From the NCBI RefSeq assembly GCF_016429285.1, contig NZ_JAELUI010000012.1:1-56217 (forward strand): DNA of 56,217 nt, in the 5' to 3' direction. The translations under genes and the position numbers were made by a program. Each line of letters starts with the position of its first letter. The first letter of the stretch is position 1. Source of the stretch: Ralstonia sp. ASV6. Its GTDB lineage: Bacteria; Pseudomonadota; Gammaproteobacteria; Burkholderiales; Burkholderiaceae. The notes under the pieces are model-generated. The model was given only the letters and a program-made list of their open reading frames with translations, did not search any database and was not told the DNA's origin. Positions 8,554 to 17,086 of this stretch are shown piece by piece.

Positions 8554-10179
8554 ATGACTACCAATCCGACGCAAAAATCCAAGGAGCTGGAAGCCCTTGG
8601 GCAACTGAGCCCGTTTGAACTGAAGGACGTCCTGATCCAGCTCGCGCAGAGCGATTCGCAACGCATCATGCTCAATGCCGGGCGCGGCAATCCGAATTTT
8701 CTGGCATTGGAGCCGCGCCATGGGTTCTTCCAGCTTGGCCTGTTCGCGCTGGAGGAGTCCGAGCGCTCGTTCTCGTACCTGGCCGAGAAGATTGGTGGAA
8801 TCCCGACCAAGCAAGGTTTTGAGGCCCGCTTTGAAAGCTTTGCACGCCGCAACGCAGAGGTGCCCGGCGTGAAGTTTCTGCATCACGCGGTGTCGTACGT
8901 ACGCGATCAGCTTGGCCTTTCCGCCGAGGATTTTCTGGCGGAGATGGTAAACGGCATTCTCGGCTGCAACTATCCGGTGCCCGATCGCATGCTGAAGGTC
9001 AGTGAGCAGATTGCCGCGCGGTACCTGAAGCAGGAAATGATCGGCAGTGCGCCGTTCGTCGGCCAGTTTGATTTGTTTGCGGTGGAGGGCGGCACGGCCG
9101 CGATGACCTACCTCTTCAGTACGCTCAAGGAAAACTTCCTGCTCAATGCCGGCGACAAGATTGCGCTGGGCATGCCGATCTTTACGCCGTACATCGAGAT
9201 TCCGGAGCTCAATAGCTTTCAGCTTGTCGAGGTCAAGCTCAATGCCGATCCCTTCAATGGCTGGCAATACACCGACGAAGAACTCGACAAGCTGCGTGAT
9301 CCGAGCGTGAAGGCGTTCTTCCTCGTCAACCCGAGCAACCCGCCGTCAGTCAAGATCTCCAAGGATGGCCTGAAGAAGCTCAAGGCCATCGTGGACGAGC
9401 GGCACAAGGCCGGCAACGACCTCATCATCCTCACCGACGACGTGTACGGCACGTTTGCGGACGACTTTGTGTCGCTGTTTGCGGTGGCCCCGTACAACAC
9501 GATCCTCGTGTATTCGTACTCCAAGTACTTCGGCGCCACGGGCTGGCGGCTGGGTACCATCGCCACGCACGAGAAGAATGTGCTGGACGACAAGCTGGCC
9601 GCGCTGCCTGAAGACAAGCGCAAGATCCTGCACCAGCGCTATGCGTCCATCACGACCGAACCCGATCAGCTCAAGTTCATTGATCGCCTGGTGGCGGACA
9701 GCCGTACCGTGGCGTTGAACCACACGGCAGGCCTGTCGACGCCGCAACAGGTGCAGATGGCACTGTTCTCGCTGTATGCACTCATGGATCAGCCGGATGC
9801 TTACAAGGCCGCGGTCAAGCGCCTCGTGCGCGGGCGCAAGGCTGCCCTGTACCAGGCCATCGGCATCGAGTGCGATGCAGACGAGAATGACGTCGCGTAC
9901 TACAACATCCTGGATGCCGAAGTGGTGGGCCGAAAGACCTACGGCGAGGCGTTCGTGCAATGGTTCAAGACCAAGACCAAACCGGCGGATGTGCTGTTCC
10001 GCCTGGCCAAGGAGAGCGGCGTGGTGCTGCTGCCCGGCAATGGATTTGGTGCACTCAACCCGTCGGTGCGCGTGTCGCTGGCCAACTTGAACGAGCCTGA
10101 CTACATCCGCATCGGTGCTACGTTGCAGCGCTTGCTGGAGGAATATCACCAGCGCTGGCTGGATGAGGGCGGCAAGTAA
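8554..10179 (+). CDS. asdA: Aspartate 4-decarboxylase (bifunctional with aspartate aminotransferase activity)
   Basis: A 541-aa PLP enzyme of fold type I (EC 4.1.1.12) converting L-aspartate to L-alanine and CO2; the family is about 530-545 aa. PLP-binding lysine is Lys324 in YSYSKYFGATGWRLG, with the substrate-carboxylate-binding Arg in GWRLG. The NPSNPP loop and TDDVYG segment are typical aminotransferase elements, and the long N-terminal extension (1-100) is typical of AsdA. ATG 8554 is chosen because the family begins just after it; the frame is open further upstream, overlapping aspT, without support. Adjacent aspT supplies substrate and removes product. A 9-bp inverted repeat lies just past the stop. 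Confidence 0.94.
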   Translation: MTTNPTQKSKELEALGQLSPFELKDVLIQLAQSDSQRIMLNAGRGNPNFLALEPRHGFFQLGLFALEESERSFSYLAEKIGGIPTKQGFEARFESFARRNAEVPGVKFLHHAVSYVRDQLGLSAEDFLAEMVNGILGCNYPVPDRMLKVSEQIAARYLKQEMIGSAPFVGQFDLFAVEGGTAAMTYLFSTLKENFLLNAGDKIALGMPIFTPYIEIPELNSFQLVEVKLNADPFNGWQYTDEELDKLRDPSVKAFFLVNPSNPPSVKISKDGLKKLKAIVDERHKAGNDLIILTDDVYGTFADDFVSLFAVAPYNTILVYSYSKYFGATGWRLGTIATHEKNVLDDKLAALPEDKRKILHQRYASITTEPDQLKFIDRLVADSRTVALNHTAGLSTPQQVQMALFSLYALMDQPDAYKAAVKRLVRGRKAALYQAIGIECDADENDVAYYNILDAEVVGRKTYGEAFVQWFKTKTKPADVLFRLAKESGVVLLPGNGFGALNPSVRVSLANLNEPDYIRIGATLQRLLEEYHQRWLDEGGK

Positions 10180-10192
10180 CGCGTTTGCAGGA

Positions 10193-11221
10193 TCAGGCCG
10201 GCACCAACGTGCCGGCCACGCGTGCGCGCTGCAGTGCGGTGGTTTCGTTGCCCGATTCCGCGAAGTCGGCAAAACGACGAACGCAGTCCGCCACCCAGTC
10301 GGGCCGGCGTAGCGGCAGCCAGTGGCCGGCGTCGATCTCGTGCCGCCAGTAGTGTGATACCCAGGCCTCCACGGCGCGCGTGACGGCGGGGCTCACGTAG
10401 CGATCCCGCGTCGGCACGATCAACTGCACGGGGGCATGCGGCGCACGTGCCTGCGGGCGAGCCAGTCGCTCGCGAAAATTGGCGCGGTACATCCGAACAC
10501 CATTGCACGCATCGCGCACCAGCGATGGCCGTTGCTCCGCACCGCGTATGCCTTCCGTCTTGCGCAGCCACCACGGCCACGCGCGCGCCATCCACAGTCG
10601 CCACGACCATTCCGGCACCAGCGGCAGGTGGAAAACCCCCACGTACCACGACTGCACCCGCTGCTTCCACACCGCGCGCTTTGCCGCCCAGGTGCCGGTG
10701 TCGAGCTGAGCCCGCATCCAGTGGCCGACGTGGTCCAGGCACGGTCCTGAGATCGACGTGTATGACGCGATGCGCCCGCGCAGGCGGTCGGTCGTCACCG
10801 ATTCCCAGCTGTGGATGGAGCCCCAGTCATGCCCGACCAGGTGGAAGCGCTCGCCGGGCAGCAGCGCATTGGCGACGGCTGCGAGGTCATCGACGAACTG
10901 CGGGATGCGGTAGCCGGTGGTGTCGGCCGGCGCATCGGATAAGCCAGCGCCGCGCACATCGAAGGTGATGACGCGACTATGGCGCGCCAGTGCATCGCGC
11001 ACGCCATCCCAGACGGAGCTGTCGTCCGGATACCCATGCACGAGAACGATGGCGGGGCGCTGCCGCGCGGCGTCATCCCGAGGCTGCGTCAGGCGTGCAT
11101 GCAAGCGCACGTCGCCTGAGTGCACGACGTGGGACGACCGCCGAATGGATGGAGGAAGACCACGTGTCTGGGGCGAATCCGGATGCGCATCTGAGCGCGA
11201 GGGGGCGGCTGGCGTGGGCAT
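10193..11221 (-). CDS. Alpha/beta hydrolase, epoxide hydrolase-like
   Basis: A 342-aa alpha/beta hydrolase. The oxyanion-loop motif VLVHGYPDDSSVWDG (about residues 60-73), the FDVRGAGLSDAP strand turn and the nucleophile elbow LVGHDWGS place it in the epoxide hydrolase/haloalkane dehalogenase-like group, with Asp as nucleophile; the catalytic His is probably that of DAGHWLPL near the C-terminus. ATG 11221 has GGAGA about 11 bases upstream; an alternative ATG at 11254 adds 11 residues. The first 45 residues are Pro/Ser/Arg-rich and not part of the fold. Divergent from the redox operon at 11443, so their control regions may overlap. Substrate unknown. Confidence 0.8.
   Translation of the reverse strand: MPTPAAPSRSDAHPDSPQTRGLPPSIRRSSHVVHSGDVRLHARLTQPRDDAARQRPAIVLVHGYPDDSSVWDGVRDALARHSRVITFDVRGAGLSDAPADTTGYRIPQFVDDLAAVANALLPGERFHLVGHDWGSIHSWESVTTDRLRGRIASYTSISGPCLDHVGHWMRAQLDTGTWAAKRAVWKQRVQSWYVGVFHLPLVPEWSWRLWMARAWPWWLRKTEGIRGAEQRPSLVRDACNGVRMYRANFRERLARPQARAPHAPVQLIVPTRDRYVSPAVTRAVEAWVSHYWRHEIDAGHWLPLRRPDWVADCVRRFADFAESGNETTALQRARVAGTLVPA
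10196..10217. terminator. Perfect 9-bp inverted repeat between convergent genes
   Basis: GGCCGGCAC and GTGCCGGCC flank a CAAC loop. It sits 16 bases after the asdA stop and inside the last codons of the convergent hydrolase gene, a place where bidirectional hairpin terminators are common. There is no T-run on either strand, so intrinsic termination is doubtful; the hairpin could merely protect 3' ends. Confidence 0.4.
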
Positions 11222-11377
11222 CGGCGGGTCTCCATGTCGATCAAAGGGTGACATTGATCAATGGCATGGTGGGGCCCATATCGCGGTTTGACAATGCGCA
11301 ACTTCACTGACGTTGCGTGTGCGCACCGCCACAAACGCCATAGATTTCCACGAAAAAGTCCCATAGAATGCGAACGC

Positions 11378-11402
11378 GAATTGTTCCTATTACCATTAAT
11401 TG
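11378..11402. promoter_or_regulatory. Candidate Fur box upstream of the redox operon
   Basis: The AT-rich stretch at 11378-11402 stands out in a GC-rich background and reads, on the minus strand, as TTAATGGTAATAGGAACAAT. Its first part resembles the AATGATAAT half of Fur boxes; the second half is weaker. It lies 41 bases before the likely cytochrome start, where a repressor site would be expected. Iron control would suit a haem/flavin operon, but this is a visual match only. Confidence 0.4.
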
Positions 11403-11442
11403 AGCGGCCTGCGTGAGCCGACAAGCCGCCGAGATCAGGGAA

Positions 11443-12858
11443 ATGCAAGAAAAAAAAGAACATGGAGGAGACGGCGCGCGCGCCCGTCTGTTGGCGTGCG
11501 TCTCGTGGCGTGCAATGTGGATGGCAACCTGCGCTGCATTGGTGACGGCCTGCGGCGGTGGAGATGGCGGGAGCAGCACCTCAACCGGCACACCGGCAGC
11601 CAATGGCCTGTCGCCGATGGCGCAGGTAGGCAAGCAGATCTTTTTTGATCAGGCGCTCTCTGCCTCTGGCAAGCAGTCGTGCGCGTCGTGCCACGATCCG
11701 GCTCGCGGGTTTACTGACCCGAACAACCTGGCTGTTTCGTTTGGCGGCCCGAACCATGATCTGCCGGGCCTGCGCAATGCGCCGTCGCTGAACTACGCGT
11801 CGTACACGCCCAACTTCAAGATTGATGCGTCCGGTAAGGCGTCCGGCGGCTTTTTCCGCGATGGCCGTTCGCCGTCATTGGCGGACCAGGCGCAGCAGCC
11901 GTTCACCAACGAGTTCGAGATGGCCAACGCGTCGAATGACGACGTGGTCAAAATCCTGCTGACGCGCCCGTACATCGACCAGTTGACCGCGGTCTTCACC
12001 AAGGCTGGCATCCAGGACACCGCAACGGCCATGCAGAGCGTCGGCCGGGCGCTTGCGGCGTATCAATCGGAAGACCCGAGCTTCCATACGTTTGATAGCA
12101 AGTACGACGCGTACCTCGCTGGCAAGGCCACCCTGACGGATGCCGAGACGCGCGGCCTGCTGCTGTTCAACAACCCGACCAAGGGCAACTGCAACGCGTG
12201 CCACATCTCGTCGAGAACGGGGACGACGCCCGCGCTGTTCACTGACTTCACTTACGACAACGTCGGCATCCCGCGCAACTGGAGCATTGCCGCCAACCTG
12301 GAAGGCACCACGCTGCCTTACGTGCCAAAGAACGGCGCAGCGCTGGGTGACCCGAACTACAGCTACTACGACCTCGGCATCTGTGGCCCACTGCGCACGG
12401 ACTTCCGCGTGGGTGGCTCGACCTGCGGCAAGTTCAAGGTACCCACGCTGCGCAACATCGCGCTGACCGGGCCGTACTTCCACAACGGCGTGTTCCAGAC
12501 GCTGGACCAGGTGGTCGCCTGGTATGTCACGCGCGATACCGATCCCGGCCGCTGGTACGTCAAGGCTGACGGCACGCCCGACGTGCCCTACAACGATCTG
12601 CCGGTCGCCTTCGATGCCAACGTGAACGTGGCGGAAGTGCCATACAACCCGACTGTGGCGCCGTCGATGACGAACCAGGAGATGAGCGATCTCGTGCATT
12701 TCCTGTGCACGCTCACGGATGGGTTTGATCCGGCCAACCCATCTGCCTACAACGTGCCGGCACAATGCGGCTCTACCGCGGCAAGCGTGGGCGCGGCCCG
12801 TATCCAGACCGTTTCTGCCAGCGGAGCCACGCTGGTCAAGACGGCAATCCACAAATAA
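11443..12858 (+). CDS. Di-haem cytochrome c peroxidase/MauG-family lipoprotein
   Basis: About 471 aa with two c-type haem motifs, CASCH at residues 80-84 and CNACH at 250-254 (counting from ATG 11443), and the MauG/CCP signature FFRDGRSPSLADQAQQPF between them. The N-terminus has basic residues, a hydrophobic stretch and the lipobox VTAC (Cys37), followed by a Gly/Ser linker, so it is predicted to be a lipid-anchored periplasmic or outer-membrane cytochrome. Family members reduce peroxide or carry out oxidations using two haems; others act in electron transfer. The start is uncertain: GTG 11413 is in frame, and ATG 11515 would leave a poor signal peptide. First gene of an operon with a porin and flavinylation genes. 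Confidence 0.88.
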   Translation: MQEKKEHGGDGARARLLACVSWRAMWMATCAALVTACGGGDGGSSTSTGTPAANGLSPMAQVGKQIFFDQALSASGKQSCASCHDPARGFTDPNNLAVSFGGPNHDLPGLRNAPSLNYASYTPNFKIDASGKASGGFFRDGRSPSLADQAQQPFTNEFEMANASNDDVVKILLTRPYIDQLTAVFTKAGIQDTATAMQSVGRALAAYQSEDPSFHTFDSKYDAYLAGKATLTDAETRGLLLFNNPTKGNCNACHISSRTGTTPALFTDFTYDNVGIPRNWSIAANLEGTTLPYVPKNGAALGDPNYSYYDLGICGPLRTDFRVGGSTCGKFKVPTLRNIALTGPYFHNGVFQTLDQVVAWYVTRDTDPGRWYVKADGTPDVPYNDLPVAFDANVNVAEVPYNPTVAPSMTNQEMSDLVHFLCTLTDGFDPANPSAYNVPAQCGSTAASVGAARIQTVSASGATLVKTAIHK

Positions 12859-12888
12859 ATCGATTCAAAGACCAGGGAGCGTCACAGC

Positions 12889-14265
12889 ATGAAACGAACC
12901 GCGTTGTCGGCCGCCGCCGCCATTGCGCTGATGGGGGCTGGCGCAGCCAATGCCGCCACCACGGCGCAACTCGAACAGAAACTCGATGCGATGGCCGCGC
13001 AAATTGAAGCGCTCAAGGCCGAGCTGAAGGAAGTGAAAGCGCAGAACACGACGCTGGCCACGCAGCAGCAAACGCAGGCCAAGGCCCAGGCGCAGCAAAC
13101 GGCTGCCCTGCAAGACGTGCAGCAGACCGTGCAGACGGCGCAGCTGGCTTCGACCAAGCCGTCACCGCTGGACAACCTCACGCTGTGGGGCTACGGCGAG
13201 GTCTACTACAACCGTCCGACCCGCCGCTCCCAAGACACCACGATGGACTTGGCCCGTGCAGTGTTTGGCATCGGCTACAAGTTCAACGACAAGACGCGCT
13301 TCAACTCCGAGTTCGAGGTTGAACATGGCGTCACATCGTCGTCGGACGTAGGCGAGTTCGAAGTCGAACAGTTCTATATCGACCACAAGCTGACCGACAA
13401 GATTGGCCTGAACGCCGGTCTGTTCCTGATCCCGGCGGGCTTCATCAACCGCAATCACGAGCCGACCAACTTCTACGGCGTGAACCGCAATTTTGTGGAA
13501 ACGCTGATCATCCCGAGCACCTGGCGTGAAGGCGGTCTGGCGTTGTATGGCGATACCGACTTCGGCCTGAACTGGAACGTGGGCCTGACCACGGGTCTGG
13601 ATCTGGCCAAGTGGAACTTCAACCCGGAGAACCCGCTGTTCACCTCTGCGCTGCAGATGCAGAACAACGCCATCGCCCCGATGCAGCAATCGCACCAGGA
13701 GCTGGGGCTGGCCAACGCGAAGAACCTGTCGCAGTACGTGGCGCTCAACTACAGCGGTATTCCGGGCGTGACGCTGGGCGGCTCGGTCTTCACCGGCAAG
13801 AGCAGCCGTTCGAGCCTCGAAGCCGCGCTGCCTGAGCAACGCGCCACGCTGTATGAAGCACATGCCCGTTGGACGCCGGGCAAGTGGGATCTGTCTGCTC
13901 TGTATGCTCGTGGTACGTTCAGCAACACGGCTGCCGCCAACCAGTTGAACCCGGGCGCAGCCAACCCGATGCCGGCGGCGTTCTACGGCTGGTATGCACA
14001 GGCGGCCTACAACGTGTGGCAGAAGGGCGACTACCGCTTTGCGCCGTTCGTCCGCTACGAGCGTTACAACATGGCGGAGAAGTACGAAGGCCTGGTGCCG
14101 GGCTTCACGATGCCTTCTGGCTGGCCGTCGCTATCCGACACGGTCTACACCGTGGGCGCGAACTTCTACCTGAACCCGAACGTGGTGTTCAAGATCGACT
14201 ACCAGCGCTTTGCCAAGAACCGCGATTTCTCGCGCGTGGATCTGGGCCTGGGCGTGTCGTTCTAA
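12889..14265 (+). CDS. Outer-membrane porin-like protein with N-terminal coiled coil
   Basis: A 458-aa protein with a clear signal peptide (residues 1-22, ending ANAAT), then a heptad-like coiled coil rich in Q, A, E and K (about 25-85), then amphipathic beta-strand sequence ending in the C-terminal phenylalanine (GLGVSF) expected of an outer-membrane barrel. The layout resembles phosphate-selective porin O/P-like proteins, where a periplasmic coiled coil trimerises the porin. It lies 30 bases after the cytochrome gene with CAGGGAGCG upstream of ATG 12889. In this operon it may form the outer-membrane conduit or anchor for the redox proteins, which is inference. Confidence 0.82.
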   Translation: MKRTALSAAAAIALMGAGAANAATTAQLEQKLDAMAAQIEALKAELKEVKAQNTTLATQQQTQAKAQAQQTAALQDVQQTVQTAQLASTKPSPLDNLTLWGYGEVYYNRPTRRSQDTTMDLARAVFGIGYKFNDKTRFNSEFEVEHGVTSSSDVGEFEVEQFYIDHKLTDKIGLNAGLFLIPAGFINRNHEPTNFYGVNRNFVETLIIPSTWREGGLALYGDTDFGLNWNVGLTTGLDLAKWNFNPENPLFTSALQMQNNAIAPMQQSHQELGLANAKNLSQYVALNYSGIPGVTLGGSVFTGKSSRSSLEAALPEQRATLYEAHARWTPGKWDLSALYARGTFSNTAAANQLNPGAANPMPAAFYGWYAQAAYNVWQKGDYRFAPFVRYERYNMAEKYEGLVPGFTMPSGWPSLSDTVYTVGANFYLNPNVVFKIDYQRFAKNRDFSRVDLGLGVSF

Positions 14266-14311
14266 GCGTCGATAGATCTGAACATCTGCAGAACCGAAGG
14301 AGGCGCAAGCC

Positions 14312-14872
14312 ATGCGTTATCAGCCAGTGCCCATCGTTCTCGTGTGTGCCGCCGCCATCGGCGCGCCGGGCGTGGTCGTCACGAACGCCTTTGCCGCGGA
14401 CTACATGACCGCGGCCGAGGCCCAGAAATCGATCTTTCCCGATGCCACCAGCTTTGAGCCGGTGGTGCTTGCGCTGTCTGCCGACCAACTTAAACAGTTG
14501 GCCGATCGCGCCGGCGGCCCGGCCAAGCCCGGTGTCTGGCGTGTGTGGCAAGCCAGGCAAGGTGATAAGGCGATCGGCTATGTCGTGACCGATGCGGTCA
14601 TCGGCAAGTTCGAGCTGATCAACTACGCCGTGGGTTTGAATGCGGCGGGCGAGATCACCGGCGTCGAGATTCTCTCGTACCGCGAAAGCCATGGCTACGA
14701 AGTCCGTAACAAGCCGTGGCGCGCACAGTTCCTGGGCAAGTCGGCCAAGTCGGCGCTGCGCGTTGGGGATGACATCAACAACATCAGCGGGGCGACGCTG
14801 TCGTGCACGCACCTGACCGACGGCATCCGCCGCATTGCGGTGATGGCGCAGCTGGCGCTGGTCAAGGGCTGA
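14312..14872 (+). CDS. Exported FMN-binding domain protein
   Basis: A 186-aa protein with a Sec-type signal peptide (about residues 1-29, one Arg only, ending AFAAD) and an FMN_bind domain (about 75-175) of the RnfG/NqrC type. The flavinylation motif SGAT is at residues 159-162, preceded by paired Asp (GDD) at 152-154; ApbE enzymes attach FMN to the Thr of this motif, here Thr162. The next gene, 8 bases downstream, encodes just such an ApbE enzyme. ATG 14312 has GAAGGAGG about 9 bases upstream. It probably carries electrons in the periplasm between the 4-TM membrane protein and the lipoprotein cytochrome; partner assignment is inference. Confidence 0.86.
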   Translation: MRYQPVPIVLVCAAAIGAPGVVVTNAFAADYMTAAEAQKSIFPDATSFEPVVLALSADQLKQLADRAGGPAKPGVWRVWQARQGDKAIGYVVTDAVIGKFELINYAVGLNAAGEITGVEILSYRESHGYEVRNKPWRAQFLGKSAKSALRVGDDINNISGATLSCTHLTDGIRRIAVMAQLALVKG

Positions 14873-14880
14873 CGCACGCC

Positions 14881-15663
14881 ATGGCGGCGGTTGTCTGCCG
14901 GCGCGCACGGCCATTGCTTGGCACGTTGGTGGATGTGCAGGCTGAAGGACCAGGCGCGCAGGCAGCCGTGGCGGCGGCATTCGATGAGATTGCCGCCGTG
15001 CATGCGTTGTTGAGCTTTCACGCGCCACACAGCGAGTTGCAGGTGATCAACCGTGGCGTGCCCGGTGCACGGCTGCTGGTCGATCATCGAACCCTTGCTG
15101 TACTGCGCCTTGCCGCCACGCTGTATGACGCGTCCGCGCACGCCTTCGACTGCCGTGTCGGCACACCTGAACAGTTGGCCGACATGCGCTTTCCTATCGC
15201 GGTCGACGGCGACGTGCTGTTCAAGCAGACGAAGGCATCGATGGACCTGGGCGGCATCGCCAAGGGCTATGCCGTGGATCGCGCCATCGAAGTGATGCAG
15301 GCGCATGAGATCGAACGCGCTGTCGTCAATGCCGGTGGTGACTTGCGCCACGATGGTGTGCGGCCGATGGTGGTACAGGTGCGTGACCCACGCAACGCGG
15401 CGCATGTTGCCATGATGGTGACACTCGATAACGCGGCGCTCGCCAGTTCCACTGCGGGTGGTTTGGGTGCGCATGCAGGCAGCGTGTCACGCATTCACGA
15501 TGCCCATCGCGCCCATCTGCCTGCGCTTGCCGGAGCGACCGTGCAGGCGCCGACCTGCATGCTGGCCGATGCGCTGACCAAGATCGTGCTTGCCATGGGT
15601 GATGCTGCGCAGCCACTGCTGGATCGGTACAGCGCAACGGTGGCCCTATACTCGCCCATTTAG
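14881..15663 (+). CDS. apbE: FAD:protein FMN transferase (ApbE)
   Basis: A 260-aa ApbE-family enzyme (EC 2.7.1.180) that transfers FMN from FAD to a Thr in FMN_bind proteins. It starts directly at the family motif RPLLGTLVDVQ, then carries LGGIAKGYAVDRAI, VNAGGDLR and the C-terminal ADALTKIVLAMG. It is shorter than typical periplasmic ApbE and shows no signal peptide or lipobox: ATG 14881 is 8 bases after the preceding stop, and an extension to 14803 adds no signal either. That is odd, because its likely substrate next door is exported by Sec. Either flavinylation happens before export, or the N-terminus acts unusually. Confidence 0.88.
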   Translation: MAAVVCRRARPLLGTLVDVQAEGPGAQAAVAAAFDEIAAVHALLSFHAPHSELQVINRGVPGARLLVDHRTLAVLRLAATLYDASAHAFDCRVGTPEQLADMRFPIAVDGDVLFKQTKASMDLGGIAKGYAVDRAIEVMQAHEIERAVVNAGGDLRHDGVRPMVVQVRDPRNAAHVAMMVTLDNAALASSTAGGLGAHAGSVSRIHDAHRAHLPALAGATVQAPTCMLADALTKIVLAMGDAAQPLLDRYSATVALYSPI

Positions 15664-15694
15664 CTCGCCGGATTACCCGGTTGCCCAGTCCGTC

Positions 15695-16174
15695 ATGTCC
15701 GCTTCTCCCCGTTTTTCTCATCATCTGCGCGAAAGCGCCTTCCGCCTCAGCCGCCGTCGGCGCTGGATGGTGTATGGCGTGTTTGCCGTGCTGCTGGTGA
15801 CAGGGCTGGTCTGGCTGGCGCTGCATTTTTGGGATGACGGCAGCGAGGGCGGCATGCTGGCGTTGGCGTGGAGCATGAAGCTGCACGGCGCAGCCGCCAT
15901 GGCGGGGTTGTATCTGCTCGGCATGCTGTGGGGGCCGCATATCCGCAATGCATGGGTGCGACGGCGCAATCGCGCGGCGGGCGCGGTGTTTGGAGCGCTC
16001 ACTGCCGTGCTGGTGGTGACGGGCTATGCGCTGTACTACGTCAACGGCGAACTGCCGCGCCAGAGTGCAGAGATCCTGCACTGGGTGGCCGGCGTGGTGG
16101 TGTGCATCGCCTTGTGGGTACACATCGTGATCGGGCGGCGCAAGCGCCGTGCGTTGGCGACCTTCCAGATGTGA
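15695..16174 (+). CDS. Four-helix membrane protein with conserved-type histidines, putative b-haem electron carrier
   Basis: A 159-aa inner-membrane protein. Four hydrophobic helices lie at about residues 25-46, 57-79, 92-112 and 126-145, separated by basic loops such as RRRRW and RRRNR, putting the loops in the cytoplasm. Histidines occur in helix 2 (KLHGA) and helix 4 (ILHW, WVHIV), positions suited to ligating b-type haem, as in cytochrome b561/DUF4405-like proteins often found beside FMN_bind genes. ATG 15695 is chosen over upstream starts that overlap apbE. In the operon it would pass quinol electrons to the flavinylated protein. Haem binding is inferred from the pattern, not shown. Confidence 0.7.
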   Translation: MSASPRFSHHLRESAFRLSRRRRWMVYGVFAVLLVTGLVWLALHFWDDGSEGGMLALAWSMKLHGAAAMAGLYLLGMLWGPHIRNAWVRRRNRAAGAVFGALTAVLVVTGYALYYVNGELPRQSAEILHWVAGVVVCIALWVHIVIGRRKRRALATFQM

Positions 16175-16177
16175 GGG

Positions 16178-17086
16178 TCAGGCGGGCAACCCCGGCCCGT
16201 CTTGCAACAGCGGGTTGGCCGCTGCGAATTCAGCCAGATGCTCCAGCAGTGCGCGCACCTTGCGCGGCAATTGTTGCTGTGGCCACACCGCATAGATGGT
16301 GCGCTGTGGCGTGCGCCATTCAGGCAGCACGCGTACCAGCCGGCCTGCTTCCAACGCAGCATGGCACAGCGTGCGCGGGCAATACAGCAGACCCTGTCCT
16401 GCCTCTGCCAGCGACGCCGCCAACTCGATATCGTTCACATCGCATTGCCCTTGCGGCTGCATCTCGATGGTCTCCTTGCCATCGGGCGAGGTGAAGCGCC
16501 AAGTGGAAATGGGGGACGCCACCAGCAGCCGATGCGCCTCCAGTTGGTGCGGATGCGCTGGCGCACCGTGCTCGGCCAGATACGTGGGCGAGGCCACCAG
16601 CACAATGCCGATCACCCCCAGCCGGCGTTGCCGCAGCTTGGGGTCGTCCTGTTGGCCCACGCGGATGGCAAGGTCCGCGCCATGCCGCCAGACATCTTCA
16701 TTGCGGTTGCTCAGCGACAGCTCCAGGCGGATCTCCGGCCATGCCGCCATGAAGCTCGCATAAGCCGGCCCCAGCAGCCCGCGTGACAGATTCAGCGGCG
16801 CCAGTACGCGCAGGGTGCCTTTGACCTGGTTGAGGTCGTCGTCGAGCGTTGCCGTGGCTTGTGTGAGTGCGGTCAGCAATGGGCGGCACTGCTCGTAGTA
16901 GAGCAGGCCCTCCGGTGTGGGCTTCAGGCTGCGGGCGCTGCGCAGCAGGAGCTGGCAGCCGAGGGTGGCCTCCAGCTTCTGAAGGCGCCGCGTGAGGGTG
17001 GCCGCAGGCAGGTTGGCGTGGCGCGCCGCGGCTTGCAGGCTGCCGTGGTCCACGATGGAAACGAAGAGGGCCAGATCGTCAAACAT
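16178..17086 (-). CDS. LysR-family transcriptional regulator
   Basis: A 302-aa LysR-type regulator. The N-terminal winged HTH (residues 1-60, MFDDLALFVSIVDHGSLQAAAR and the RRLQKLEATLG helix) is followed by an effector-binding domain from about 90 (GTLRVLAPLNLSRGLL). It is close to the CrgA/DsdC-like subgroup often annotated as LysR substrate-binding regulators of small oxidoreductase or membrane genes. It is transcribed away from the DUF2798 gene at 17195, so by the usual LysR rule it likely controls that gene from the 108-base gap. Its stop is 4 bases from the end of the convergent 4-TM gene. Effector unknown. Confidence 0.9.
   Translation of the reverse strand: MFDDLALFVSIVDHGSLQAAARHANLPAATLTRRLQKLEATLGCQLLLRSARSLKPTPEGLLYYEQCRPLLTALTQATATLDDDLNQVKGTLRVLAPLNLSRGLLGPAYASFMAAWPEIRLELSLSNRNEDVWRHGADLAIRVGQQDDPKLRQRRLGVIGIVLVASPTYLAEHGAPAHPHQLEAHRLLVASPISTWRFTSPDGKETIEMQPQGQCDVNDIELAASLAEAGQGLLYCPRTLCHAALEAGRLVRVLPEWRTPQRTIYAVWPQQQLPRKVRALLEHLAEFAAANPLLQDGPGLPA

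Noticed and set aside
14803-14880. Upstream start for apbE adding 26 residues
   Set aside because: The extension overlaps the FMN-binding gene in another frame, is His/Pro/Gly-rich and gives no signal peptide; ATG 14881 fits the family start.
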